Shown in pieces: positions 34,926 through 43,357 of a stretch of DNA of 64,000 nucleotides. The translations under genes and the position numbers were made by a program. The notes under the pieces are model-generated. The model did not search any database, was not told the origin of the DNA, and saw only the letters and a list, made by a program, of their open reading frames with translations. Source of the DNA: Vallicoccus soli (GTDB taxonomy: Bacteria > Actinomycetota > Actinomycetes > Motilibacterales > Motilibacteraceae); the NCBI RefSeq assembly GCF_003594885.1, contig NZ_QZEZ01000004.1, positions 62,001 through 126,000 of the forward strand. Reading direction: 5' to 3'. Within the stretch, counting starts at the first letter, position 1. The number at the start of each line of letters is the position of its first letter.

Positions 34926-35684
34926 CTAGCGGCGCGCTGCGGGGCTCCGGCCCGGGCGCTGCTCCTCGGCCGGCCGCGGCCGCCGGCCCGCCGCCACGAC
35001 GAGCGCGACGACCCCTGCCACGACCCCGCCGAGCACGAGCCAGGTCGTGACCCCCGTCGCCGGGCCGGGCTCCCCGTCCTGCGCCGCGTCGACGCCGGCG
35101 GGCGCCACGGTGCCCGGCTCCGCCGCGAGCGCGCCCTCGAGCGGCACGCCCTGCGCGGTGAGCTCGTCCGCGAGCTGGCGGTCGGGACCCTCCGTCGGTG
35201 CCGTCCAGGCCTCGGGGGCGGGCGTCGGCTCGCCGTCGTAGGTGAAGGCGTACGAGTCCACGACGGGCTCGCCGTCGGAGGCGATGCTGGCCCAGCTGAC
35301 GACGTACTCGCCCCGGGCCGGCCAGTGCGCGACGGCGACCTCGGCGGTGTAGCCGGTGTAGTAGGAGCGCGGCTCCCACCTGCCGTCGACCTCGTAGAAC
35401 TCCTGCACCGGCTCGCGCAGGCGCACCTGGGTGCCGTGGGCCCAGCCGTCGTCGACGCGCGTCCCGTCGGGGGCGGTCACCGCGAAGAAGGCGTGGGAGG
35501 CCGGGGCCTCGGTGAACACGAGGTCGAGCGAGCGCAGCGGGTCGCCGACGCGCGACCCCTCGACCGGCTCGGTCTCCTCCGCCACGATCTGCCCGTGCGC
35601 CGCGGCGGCCCCGGCGCCGGCGAGGGCCAGCGCGAGGGCGAGGGCCGTGGCGGCGCCGGCACGGCGGGCTCCTGCTGTCAGCAC
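34926..35684 (-). CDS. CopC-domain (YcnJ/CopC-like) membrane-anchored protein
   Basis: A 252-residue exported protein. After a signal peptide ending in the Ala run, the mature chain begins HGQIVAEETEP; an N-terminal His is the Cu(II) ligand in CopC. The CopC beta-barrel (LVFTEAPASHAFFAVTAPDG through GEYVVSWASIASDGEPVVD) spans about residues 30-150. A Pro/Glu-rich linker and one C-terminal membrane helix (WLVLGGVVAGVVALVVAAG) anchor it outside the cell. Met/His-rich Cu(I) sites are not seen. The GTG start is inferred from the signal peptide; no good RBS. Copper binding is likely, a role in import or resistance undecided. Confidence 0.8.
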   Translation of the reverse strand: MLTAGARRAGAATALALALALAGAGAAAAHGQIVAEETEPVEGSRVGDPLRSLDLVFTEAPASHAFFAVTAPDGTRVDDGWAHGTQVRLREPVQEFYEVDGRWEPRSYYTGYTAEVAVAHWPARGEYVVSWASIASDGEPVVDSYAFTYDGEPTPAPEAWTAPTEGPDRQLADELTAQGVPLEGALAAEPGTVAPAGVDAAQDGEPGPATGVTTWLVLGGVVAGVVALVVAAGRRPRPAEEQRPGRSPAARR

Positions 35685-35781
35685 CGCGGCAGCATGCCAT
35701 GGCGACCCCGGTCCCGCCGAGCCTCGAGGGTCGCCCGCGACCCCGCGGGGTGCTGCCGCGTGCTCGTCCGCGGTCGGGTGG

Positions 35782-36825
35782 TCAGCCGGCGGCGGTGCCC
35801 GTGCGCACCACGACGACGGGGCCCTGCGCGCCCGCGGCGGCACCGGCCCGGCCCGGCGGCGCGAGCAGCACGGCGAGGGCGGTGACCGGCCGGGCCCCCC
35901 CCGCGGCCACGGGGGCCAGGGCGGGACCGGCCACCTCCGCCCCGGCGCCGACGTGGACCAGGTCGAAGGCGTCCGTCACGAGCGCGCAGGCCCCGCCCGC
36001 GGGCAGGACCGCCAGCTGGCCGTGCGCCCCGCCCCCGAGGGGCAGCCCCGCCGGCCCCGCCAGTCCCGCCGCAGCGTCCGCTGAACCGGCGCCGACGGCG
36101 TGCAGCACCGGCGGCGCCCCGAGGCGCAGGGCGAGCACGGGGCCCGCCGGGGGCACGTCGAGCAGGACCGCCGAGAGCCGGGCGCTGGGCGCGAGGCCGC
36201 CGACCAGCAGGTCCAGCGCCACGGCGAGGTCGTCGAGGCCCGCCGGCCCCCCGGCGAGGCGCCGGAACGCCGGCGGCACCCGCCGCGCGAGGAGGCCGGG
36301 CGCGCCCGAGCCGGCCAGCGCCGCCGCGACGAGGACCCGCACGGTGCCGTCGGCGCGCACCGCGACGGCCACGAGGTCCCCGGGCCGGTCGGGGCCGGCG
36401 ACCGCGACCTCGTTGCGCAGCGGGGCCGGGACGCGCTCCGGCACGGCGCGCACCGCGCGCCGTCCGGCGACCGCCGCGCCGGAGACCCGTACGCCGTCCC
36501 GGGCCGGCCCCTCCGCCGCGCGCCACAGCGCGCCGAGCGCCGGCAGCGCGAGCAGCGCGGCGGCGGACACGGCCAGGGCCAGCTCGTCGGTCCGGTGCCC
36601 GGGCACGAGGGGCACGGCGATCCCGGCGGCGATGAGCGCGCCCGCCCAGGCGCAGACGGCCAGCGCGAGCCGGTGCCGGACCAGCAGGGCGAGGGTCCCC
36701 GGCACCAGCACCCAGCCGACCGGGGAGGTGACGCCGGCGACGCCGGCGAGTACCCCGTTGGCCGTGGTCAGGAGGAGCGCGTGCGTCGGCCGCACCTGCA
36801 GCGGGGGTCCCTCGTCCGTGCGCAC
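35782..36825 (-). CDS. Membrane protein with degenerate PP2C/SpoIIE-like domain
   Basis: A 347-residue protein. About four transmembrane segments occupy residues 15-105. The rest follows the layout of RsbU/SpoIIE-type phosphatases: RLSAVLLDVPPAGPVLALRLGAPP matches the strand before the usual AGHxP loop (here LGAPP), GPAGLPLGGG matches pLGL, and LAVLPAGGACALVTDAFDL matches the TDG strand. The metal-binding GDxxGHG motif and the TDG glycine are lost, so catalysis is doubtful. Most likely a pseudo-phosphatase acting by partner binding. The start (GTG) is uncertain. Confidence 0.6.
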   Translation of the reverse strand: MRTDEGPPLQVRPTHALLLTTANGVLAGVAGVTSPVGWVLVPGTLALLVRHRLALAVCAWAGALIAAGIAVPLVPGHRTDELALAVSAAALLALPALGALWRAAEGPARDGVRVSGAAVAGRRAVRAVPERVPAPLRNEVAVAGPDRPGDLVAVAVRADGTVRVLVAAALAGSGAPGLLARRVPPAFRRLAGGPAGLDDLAVALDLLVGGLAPSARLSAVLLDVPPAGPVLALRLGAPPVLHAVGAGSADAAAGLAGPAGLPLGGGAHGQLAVLPAGGACALVTDAFDLVHVGAGAEVAGPALAPVAAGGARPVTALAVLLAPPGRAGAAAGAQGPVVVVRTGTAAG

Positions 36826-36864
36826 GGGACCAGGGTCGCAGGTCCCGCTGGTAGTTTCGAGGGC

Positions 36865-37404
36865 ATGCGCGGAGCCCGCAGTGCCCCGCGCCGGGGCGCG
36901 CCCACCACCCTCCTGCCCCTGCTGGGGCTCCTCGCGCTGGTCGGCGTCCTGCTCCCCGCACCCGCCCGCGCCGCGCTCGCGGAGGCGCTGCCGTCGGGCT
37001 CGGCGCGCACCGCCACCGCGCCCGCGCACGGCTCCGGCCTCGACCGGCGCGGCCCCGAGCCCCGGGCCCAGCGCGACGGCCGCGCGCTGCGCACGAGCGC
37101 CGGGGGCCGGCGCGACGCGCTCGTCACCGGCACGGCACCGCGGGTGCGGCAGCACCCCGTGGCCGCCGACGGGCAGGGCCCCGGTGCGCAGGACCGGGCG
37201 CACGCGCACGCGCACGACCACGCCGACGACCTCCCCGCGGCCGCCGTCCTCGGCAGCGGCCCGCCCGTGCCGCCGGCCCTGCTGCGCGCCCCCGCGCCCC
37301 GCCCGGACGACGGCGCGGCCCCGTCCCACGGCCCGCCCGCCCCCGCCGCCCCCCGCGCGCCTCCGACGGGCCCCCCGCCCGTGCCGCCCGCCCCGACCGC
37401 CTGA
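36865..37404 (+). CDS. Secreted Pro/Ala-rich protein with His cluster
   Basis: A 179-residue hypothetical protein. A signal peptide (TLLPLLGLLALVGVLLPAP, cleavage after ARA) is followed by a low-complexity chain rich in Ala, Pro, Gly and Arg. The only distinctive motif is RAHAHAHDHADD near residue 112, an alternating His/Asp cluster suited to metal binding. The C-terminus is a PAPRPDDG/PPAPAAPRAPP-type proline tract. No family is recognised. TAGTTT (36852-36857) ends 7 nt before the ATG, which suggests a leaderless mRNA. It is divergent from the PP2C-like gene and near the CopC gene. Confidence 0.6.
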   Translation: MRGARSAPRRGAPTTLLPLLGLLALVGVLLPAPARAALAEALPSGSARTATAPAHGSGLDRRGPEPRAQRDGRALRTSAGGRRDALVTGTAPRVRQHPVAADGQGPGAQDRAHAHAHDHADDLPAAAVLGSGPPVPPALLRAPAPRPDDGAAPSHGPPAPAAPRAPPTGPPPVPPAPTA

Positions 37405-37438
37405 GCCGTGCTCCGGCGGCACCCCGTCGGAGGACCCC

Positions 37439-39901
37439 TTGTCCCGTGCACCCCTCGTGCGTGCGCTGCTCGCGCTCGCCGTGCTCGCCGGATCGCTGTA
37501 CGCCGCCCTGTCCACCCCCGCGCGCCTGGGCCTGGACCTGCGCGGCGGCACCCAGATCGTCCTCGAGGCCCGCTCGACCGACCGCGTCAGCGCCGACGCG
37601 GAGAGCACCGACCGCGCCCTCGAGGTGCTGCGCGGGCGGGTCGACGCCCTCGGCGTCGCCGAGCCGACCCTCGCCCGCTCGGGCGAGACGCGCATCGTCG
37701 TCGAGCTGCCCGGCCTGCAGGACCCGCGCGAGGCCGCCGAGGTCGTCGGCCGCACCGCGCAGCTGACCTTCCACCCGGTCCTCGGCGCGGACCCGCAGGA
37801 GCCGGCGGCGGAGCCCACCCCGGGCGCTACCCCCGGCGCCACCCCCGGCGCCACCCCGGGCCCCGCCCCGGCCGCGACGCCCGCGCCCGAGGAGGGGGCC
37901 GGCGAGGGCGCCGCCGGGGACGCGCCCCCCGAGGAGCGCGAGGACCTCGTCGACGAGTCCGGACTGCCGCTGCGCGTCGGGCCCGCCGCGCTCACGGGGG
38001 AGGACGTCGACGGCGCCGACGCCCGTACCGACCCGCAGCGCGGGCGCGGCTGGTTCGTCGTGCTCGACTTCCGCGGCGGCGGCGAGGCCTGGCGCGGGCT
38101 CACCGGGCAGGCCGCGTGCGCGCCCGCCGGCGACCCGCAGCGCCGCGTCGCGATCGTCCTCGACGACCAGGTCATCAGCTCGCCGCAGGTCGACCCGTCG
38201 GTCGGCTGCGGCGCCGGCATCGGCGGTGGCACCACCGAGATCACCGGCACCTTCACGGCCGAGGAGGCCCGCGAGCTGGCGGCCCTCGTCGAGGGCGGGG
38301 CGCTGCCCGTGCCCGTCGAGGTCGTCGAGCAGCGCACGGTCGGCCCGACGCTCGGCGCCGACGCCATCGACGCGTCCTTCCGCGCCGGCATCATCGGCGT
38401 GGTCCTCACCGGGCTCTTCATCACCGTCGTCTACCGCCTCGTCGGGCTCCTCGCCAGCGTCGCGCTCGCCTGCTACGCGCTCATCGCGTACGCCGTCCTC
38501 GTCACCCTGGGCGCGACCCTCACGCTGCCCGGCCTCGCAGGCTTCGTGCTGGCGATCGGCATGGCGATCGACGCGAACGTCCTGGTGTTCGAGCGCGCGC
38601 GGGAGGAGTACGCCGCCGGCCCCGGCGGCGGCCTGCGCACCGCCCTGGACACCGGCTTCCGCAAGGCGTGGAGCGCCATCCTCGACACGAACGTCACGAC
38701 GCTCATCGCCGCCGGTCTGCTGTTCCTGCTGGCGTCGGGCCCCGTGCGGGGGTTCGGCGTCACGCTGGGCATCGGCGTGCTGGCCTCGATGGTGTCCGCG
38801 CTCGTCGTGGCGCGGGTCCTCGCCGAGCAGGCCGTGCGCCGCTCGGCGGTGGTGCGCCGGCCCCGCGCCTCCGGCCTCGTCGGCCCCGGCCGGGTGCGCG
38901 CCTGGCTCGAGCGCAGCGGGCCGGACCTCATGGGGCGAGGGCGGGTCTGGCTCGCGTTGTCGGGAGCGGTGGTCGTCGTCGCGCTCGCGGGCCTCGGCGC
39001 CCGTGGCCTCGAGCTCGGGGTCGAGTTCACCGGCGGGCGGCTCCTCGAGTACTCCACGGGCACGCCGGTCAGCGCCGAGCGGGCGCGCGAGGCCGTGGCG
39101 GACGGGGGCTTCCCCCGCGCCGTGGTGCAGACGTCCGGCAGCGGCGACGGCGAGGACATCACCGTGCGGACCGAGCGCCTGAGCAACGAGGAGGCGTACG
39201 CCGTCGAGCAGGCCCTGGCCGGGGTCGGCGGGGAGGTGACCAAGGTCCGCGACGAGCTCATCGGGCCGAGCCTGGGGGACGAGCTGCGCCGCGGTGCGCT
39301 CGTGGCCCTCGGGGTCGCGCTGGGCGCCCAGCTGCTCTACCTCGCCCTGCGCTTCCGCTGGACCATCGGCGTGGCCGCGGTCGTGGCGATGCTGCACGAC
39401 GTCCTCGCGGTCGTGGGCCTGTTCGCCTGGCTCGGCAAGCCCGTCGACGGCGTGTTCCTCGCGGCGGCGCTGACGATCATCGGGCTCTCGGTCAACGACT
39501 CGGTGGTGGTCTTCGACCGGGTGCGCGAGCTGGTGAGGGCGCGCCCGCGCGAGCCGCTCGGCGCCGTCGTGGACGCCGCGGTCCTGCAGACGGTCCCGCG
39601 CACGGTGAACACCGGGCTCGGCGCGATGCTCATCCTGGCCGCGCTGTTCGTCCTCGGCGGCGACACGCTCACCGACTTCGCCCTCGCGATGCTGGCCGGC
39701 CTGGTCGTCGGCACGCTGTCGTCGGTCTTCCTCGCCTCGCCGCTCTACGTGCTGCTCGAGCGGCGCTGGCCGGCGCCCGGTCCCGCGGTCCCCGCCACCG
39801 GCCCGGGCGGCCGGCGCGCGGCGGTGGCGGACCCCGCGGACCCGTACGGTTTCGTGGACGCGGCGGCGCGGCAGGGTGAGGACGGGGGAGCGTCGCGGTG
39901 A
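37439..39901 (+). CDS. secDF: Fused protein translocase subunit SecDF
   Basis: An 820-residue SecD-SecF fusion that uses the ion gradient to pull exported proteins out of the SecYEG channel. SecD: LGLDLRGGTQIVLE near the N-terminus, a P1 domain with a low-complexity insert (repeats of PGAT), and GMAIDANVLVFERAREE. SecF: GVEFTGGRLLEYS and LSVNDSVVVFDRVRE. About 12 membrane segments. The start is probably TTG: GGAGG (37429-37433) is 5 nt upstream and no ATG/GTG fits as well. Most actinobacteria keep secD and secF separate beside yajC; this isolated fusion is probably a second copy. Confidence 0.92.
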   Translation: MSRAPLVRALLALAVLAGSLYAALSTPARLGLDLRGGTQIVLEARSTDRVSADAESTDRALEVLRGRVDALGVAEPTLARSGETRIVVELPGLQDPREAAEVVGRTAQLTFHPVLGADPQEPAAEPTPGATPGATPGATPGPAPAATPAPEEGAGEGAAGDAPPEEREDLVDESGLPLRVGPAALTGEDVDGADARTDPQRGRGWFVVLDFRGGGEAWRGLTGQAACAPAGDPQRRVAIVLDDQVISSPQVDPSVGCGAGIGGGTTEITGTFTAEEARELAALVEGGALPVPVEVVEQRTVGPTLGADAIDASFRAGIIGVVLTGLFITVVYRLVGLLASVALACYALIAYAVLVTLGATLTLPGLAGFVLAIGMAIDANVLVFERAREEYAAGPGGGLRTALDTGFRKAWSAILDTNVTTLIAAGLLFLLASGPVRGFGVTLGIGVLASMVSALVVARVLAEQAVRRSAVVRRPRASGLVGPGRVRAWLERSGPDLMGRGRVWLALSGAVVVVALAGLGARGLELGVEFTGGRLLEYSTGTPVSAERAREAVADGGFPRAVVQTSGSGDGEDITVRTERLSNEEAYAVEQALAGVGGEVTKVRDELIGPSLGDELRRGALVALGVALGAQLLYLALRFRWTIGVAAVVAMLHDVLAVVGLFAWLGKPVDGVFLAAALTIIGLSVNDSVVVFDRVRELVRARPREPLGAVVDAAVLQTVPRTVNTGLGAMLILAALFVLGGDTLTDFALAMLAGLVVGTLSSVFLASPLYVLLERRWPAPGPAVPATGPGGRRAAVADPADPYGFVDAAARQGEDGGASR

Positions 39902-39944
39902 CCCCCGCGCGCACCGCCCTCGCCCCGCCCACCCCGGAGCGCCC

Positions 39945-42821
39945 GTGCTGCTGACCCTGCTCGCCGCCCACGCCGTCGCTGCCCTCGTCGCCCCGCTGCT
40001 CGTCCGGGCCGCGGGGCGCAGGGCCTTCCTCGCGCTGGCCCTCGTCCCGGCCGCCTCGTGCGCCGCGCTGCTCGCCCGTGCCGGCGGGGAGGTGCGGGAG
40101 GCGTACTCCTGGATCCCCTCGCTCGACGTCGCGGTCGCGCTGCGCACCGGGCCGCTGCCCACGCTGCTCGCCGCCCTCGTCACCGGGGTCGGCGCGCTCG
40201 TCCTCGTCTACTGCTCCCGCTACTTCGGCGCGGCGTCACCGGGGCTCGCCCGCTTCGCCGGCGTCCTCGTCGCGTTCGCCGGGGCGATGCTCGGGCTCGT
40301 CCTCGCCGACGACGTCCTGCTCCTGTACGTCTGCTGGGAGCTCACGACCGTCTTCTCGTACCTGCTCATCGGGCACAGCGCGCGCCTGAAGGCGGCGCGC
40401 CGCGCGGCGATGCAGGCGCTCGTGGTGACGACGTCCGGCGGCCTGGCGATGCTCGTCGGGCTCATCGCGCTCGCGGTGGCCGGCGGCACCACGTCGCTGT
40501 CCGGGCTGGTGGCGGACCCGCCGCGGGGGACGGTGGTGACCGTCGCGGTCGTGCTCGTGCTCCTGGGCGCCCTCACGAAGTCGGCCCTGCTGCCGTTCCA
40601 CTTCTGGCTCCCCGCGGCGATGGCGGCACCGACGCCGGTGAGCGCTTACCTGCACGCCGCGGCGATGGTGAAGGGCGGGGTGTTCCTCGTCGGCGTGCTG
40701 GCCCCCGGCTTCGCCGACGTGCCGGGCTGGCGCCCGCTCGTCGTGGGCCTGGGCCTGGCGACGATGCTCGTCGGGGCCTGGACCGCGCTGCGCCAGACGG
40801 ACCTCAAGCTCCTCCTCGCCCATGGCACGGTGAGCCAGCTCGGCTTCCTCATGGTGCTGCTCGGCGCGGGCACCCGCGACGCCGCGCTCGCCGGCGCCGC
40901 GATGCTCCTGGCCCACGCGCTCTTCAAGTCCTCGCTCTTCCTCGTGGTGGGCGTGGTCGACCGCTGCACCGGGACCCGGGACCTGCGACGCCTGGACGGG
41001 TTGGGGCGGCGCCTGCCGGTCCTGGCCGTGACCGGGGCGCTCGCGGCCGCCTCGATGGCCGGCGTCCCGCCGCTCGTCGGGTTCGTCGGCAAGGAGGCGG
41101 CGTACGAGGCGTACCTGCACGACGCGCTGCCGTCCGGCGCCGGGAGCGCGGTGGTCCTCGCCGGCCTGGTCACCGGGTCGGCCCTGACGGCCGCGTACAG
41201 CCTGCGCTTCGTGTGGGGCGCCTTCGCCCGCAAGCCCGGCGCGGGGGCCGTGGAGCTGCACGCGCCGGCGGCGGTCGCCCAGGCCGTCCCCGCCCTGCTC
41301 GCGCTCGCGGGCCTGGCCGCGGGCCTGGCGGCGACCGCGCTCGACCGCCCCCTCGCCGCGTACGCCCGGGCGCTCCCGGCCGCCGCGGCCGAGGACTACC
41401 ACCTCGCGCTCTGGCACGGGCCCAGCCCGGCGCTCGGGCTCTCCCTGGTGTCCCTCGGCGGTGGCGCGCTGCTCTTCGCCGGGCGCGGCGCGGTCCAGCG
41501 GGTCCAGGTGTCCCTGCGGACGGGGCTCGACGCCGACCGGTCGTACCGGAGCCTCATGCGCTGGGTCGACCGGGCCTCCACCACGGTCACGGCCGCCACG
41601 CAGCGGGGTTCGCTGCCCGTCTACCTCGGCACGATCGTCGCGGTGCTCGTGGTGCTCACCGGCTACCGCTGGGCGGGTGCGGTCGCCGGGGGCGGGTGGC
41701 CCGACCGCTGGCGCGCGTGGGACAACCCCCTGCAGGTCGTGGTCGCGGTGCTCGTGCTCGCGGCCGCCCTCGCCGCGGCCCGCTCGGCCCAGCGCCTCAC
41801 CGCCGTGCTGCTCGTGGGGGTCACCGGCTACGGCACCGGCGTCCTCTTCGCGCTGCACGGCGCCCCCGACCTGGCGCTGACCCAGTTCCTCGTCGAGACC
41901 GTCACGCTCGTGGTGTTCGTCCTCGTGCTGCGCACGCTGCCGAAGCAGATCGTCGACCGGCACACCCGGGCCCAGCGGCGGGGGCGGCTGCTCGTCGCCG
42001 TGCCCGCCGGCCTGCTCATGGCCGGCACGGGCGCGCTGGCGCTCGGTGCGCGCGAGGCGCCGGCCGTCTCGCTCGCGTTCCCGTCCTGGGCGTACGAGTA
42101 CGGCGGTGGCCGCAACGTCGTCAACGTGACGCTCGTCGACATCCGCGCCTGGGACACGCTCGGCGAGATCTCGGTGCTCGTCGTCGCGGCGACGGGCGTG
42201 GCGAGCCTGGTGTTCCTGCGCGGTCGCACCGGCGGCCCGCCGCGGCTGCGCGACGAGGAGTCGCCGCCGCTGCCGGCGCCGGCGGTGACCGAGCGCTCGT
42301 CCCGCCTGGCCGACACCGGGGCCCACGTGGCGGGGGCGCCCTGGCTGCGCGGCGGCGGGCTGCTGCCCTCGGCGCGCCGGTCGATCGTCCTCGAGATCGT
42401 CACCCGCGCGGTGTTCCACACGGTCGTCGTGCTCTCCGTGTACCTGCTCTTCGCCGGCCACAACGCCCCCGGCGGCGGCTTCGCCGGCGGTCTCGTCGCG
42501 GGGCTGGCGCTCGTCGTGCGCTACCTCGCCGGCGGCCGGTACGAGCTCGGCGAGGCCGCCCCCGTCGACGCCGGCCTGCTCCTCGGCGCCGGCCTGCTGC
42601 TCGCCGGGGGCACCGGCGCCGCAGGGCTCCTCCTGGGCGCGGACGTGCTGCAGACGACCATCGTCGAGGGGGCCCTGCCGGTCTTCGGCGACGTGAAGCT
42701 CGTGACCTCCCTCTTCTTCGACGTCGGCGTCTACCTCGTGGTCGTGGGGCTCGTGCTCGACGTGCTGCGCAGCCTCGGCGCCGAGGTCGACCGCCGCGAG
42801 CACCAGGAGACGACCGCATGA
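39945..42821 (+). CDS. mrpA: Mrp-type Na+/H+ antiporter subunit A (MrpA with fused MrpB domain)
   Basis: A 958-residue membrane protein. The first 500 residues are the NuoL/N-type antiporter module: the lysine of ALTKSALLPFHFWLP and the Glu of LLYVCWELTTVFSYLLIGHS are the expected proton-path residues. The central part holds the extra MrpA C-terminal domain (ALTQFLVETVTLVVFVLVLR), and the last 150 residues (FAGHNAPGGGFAGGLVAG) are an MrpB-type domain. No separate mrpB exists in the operon. The GTG start has GGAG 6 nt upstream; it lies 43 nt after secDF and overlaps mrpC as ATGA. Confidence 0.95.
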   Translation: MLLTLLAAHAVAALVAPLLVRAAGRRAFLALALVPAASCAALLARAGGEVREAYSWIPSLDVAVALRTGPLPTLLAALVTGVGALVLVYCSRYFGAASPGLARFAGVLVAFAGAMLGLVLADDVLLLYVCWELTTVFSYLLIGHSARLKAARRAAMQALVVTTSGGLAMLVGLIALAVAGGTTSLSGLVADPPRGTVVTVAVVLVLLGALTKSALLPFHFWLPAAMAAPTPVSAYLHAAAMVKGGVFLVGVLAPGFADVPGWRPLVVGLGLATMLVGAWTALRQTDLKLLLAHGTVSQLGFLMVLLGAGTRDAALAGAAMLLAHALFKSSLFLVVGVVDRCTGTRDLRRLDGLGRRLPVLAVTGALAAASMAGVPPLVGFVGKEAAYEAYLHDALPSGAGSAVVLAGLVTGSALTAAYSLRFVWGAFARKPGAGAVELHAPAAVAQAVPALLALAGLAAGLAATALDRPLAAYARALPAAAAEDYHLALWHGPSPALGLSLVSLGGGALLFAGRGAVQRVQVSLRTGLDADRSYRSLMRWVDRASTTVTAATQRGSLPVYLGTIVAVLVVLTGYRWAGAVAGGGWPDRWRAWDNPLQVVVAVLVLAAALAAARSAQRLTAVLLVGVTGYGTGVLFALHGAPDLALTQFLVETVTLVVFVLVLRTLPKQIVDRHTRAQRRGRLLVAVPAGLLMAGTGALALGAREAPAVSLAFPSWAYEYGGGRNVVNVTLVDIRAWDTLGEISVLVVAATGVASLVFLRGRTGGPPRLRDEESPPLPAPAVTERSSRLADTGAHVAGAPWLRGGGLLPSARRSIVLEIVTRAVFHTVVVLSVYLLFAGHNAPGGGFAGGLVAGLALVVRYLAGGRYELGEAAPVDAGLLLGAGLLLAGGTGAAGLLLGADVLQTTIVEGALPVFGDVKLVTSLFFDVGVYLVVVGLVLDVLRSLGAEVDRREHQETTA

Positions 42822-43357
42822 GCCCGAACCTGACCCTGCTCGCCCTCGTCGCCGGCCTCTACGTCGCGGGCACGTACCTGCTGCTCGAACGGAGCCTCAC
42901 CCGGGTGCTGCTCGGGGTGCTGCTGCTCGGCAACGGCACCAACGTCCTGCTCGTCAGCGCGGGGGGCCCGGCCGGCGAGGCACCCTTCCACGGCGGCGCG
43001 GAGCCGGAGGAGATGAGCGACCCGCTCGTGCAGGCCCTCGTCCTCACCGCCATCGTCATCACCTTCGGCATGGCCGCCTTCCTGCTCTCGCTCATCCGCC
43101 GGGGCTACGAGCTCGGCCGGGAGTCGGGCCCGGCGGGCGAGGGGGAGTCCGCCCTCGTGGACGACGTCGTGGACGACGCCGAGGACCGTCGGGTGGCCGC
43201 CGCCCGGCGCGGCGGCTCCGGCGCCGACCCCGACGACACCGACGACACCGACGACACCGACGACACCGACGGGGCGGGCGACGACGGTACGGGGGGCGAC
43301 GCCGACGGCGACGCCACGGACGGCCTGCTGCCGCGGGCCCGGGGGGGTCGCCGGTGA
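42818..43357 (+). CDS. mrpC: Mrp antiporter subunit C (NuoK-like)
   Basis: A 179-residue subunit. The first 105 residues are the NuoK-like core with three membrane helices and the conserved GNGTNVLLVS and DPLVQALVLTAIVITFGMAA segments. A roughly 70-residue acidic cytoplasmic tail follows, including four tandem Asp-Asp-Thr units; homologues usually stop near 110-130 residues, so the tail is an extension. Starts and ends in 4-bp overlaps with mrpA and mrpD. Confidence 0.94.
   Translation: MSPNLTLLALVAGLYVAGTYLLLERSLTRVLLGVLLLGNGTNVLLVSAGGPAGEAPFHGGAEPEEMSDPLVQALVLTAIVITFGMAAFLLSLIRRGYELGRESGPAGEGESALVDDVVDDAEDRRVAAARRGGSGADPDDTDDTDDTDDTDGAGDDGTGGDADGDATDGLLPRARGGRR
43232..43267 (+). repeat. 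Four 9-bp tandem repeats within mrpC tail
   Basis: GACGACACC is repeated four times without mismatch, encoding Asp-Asp-Thr units in the acidic tail of MrpC. Being a multiple of three, copy-number changes would stay in frame. Confidence 0.9.
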
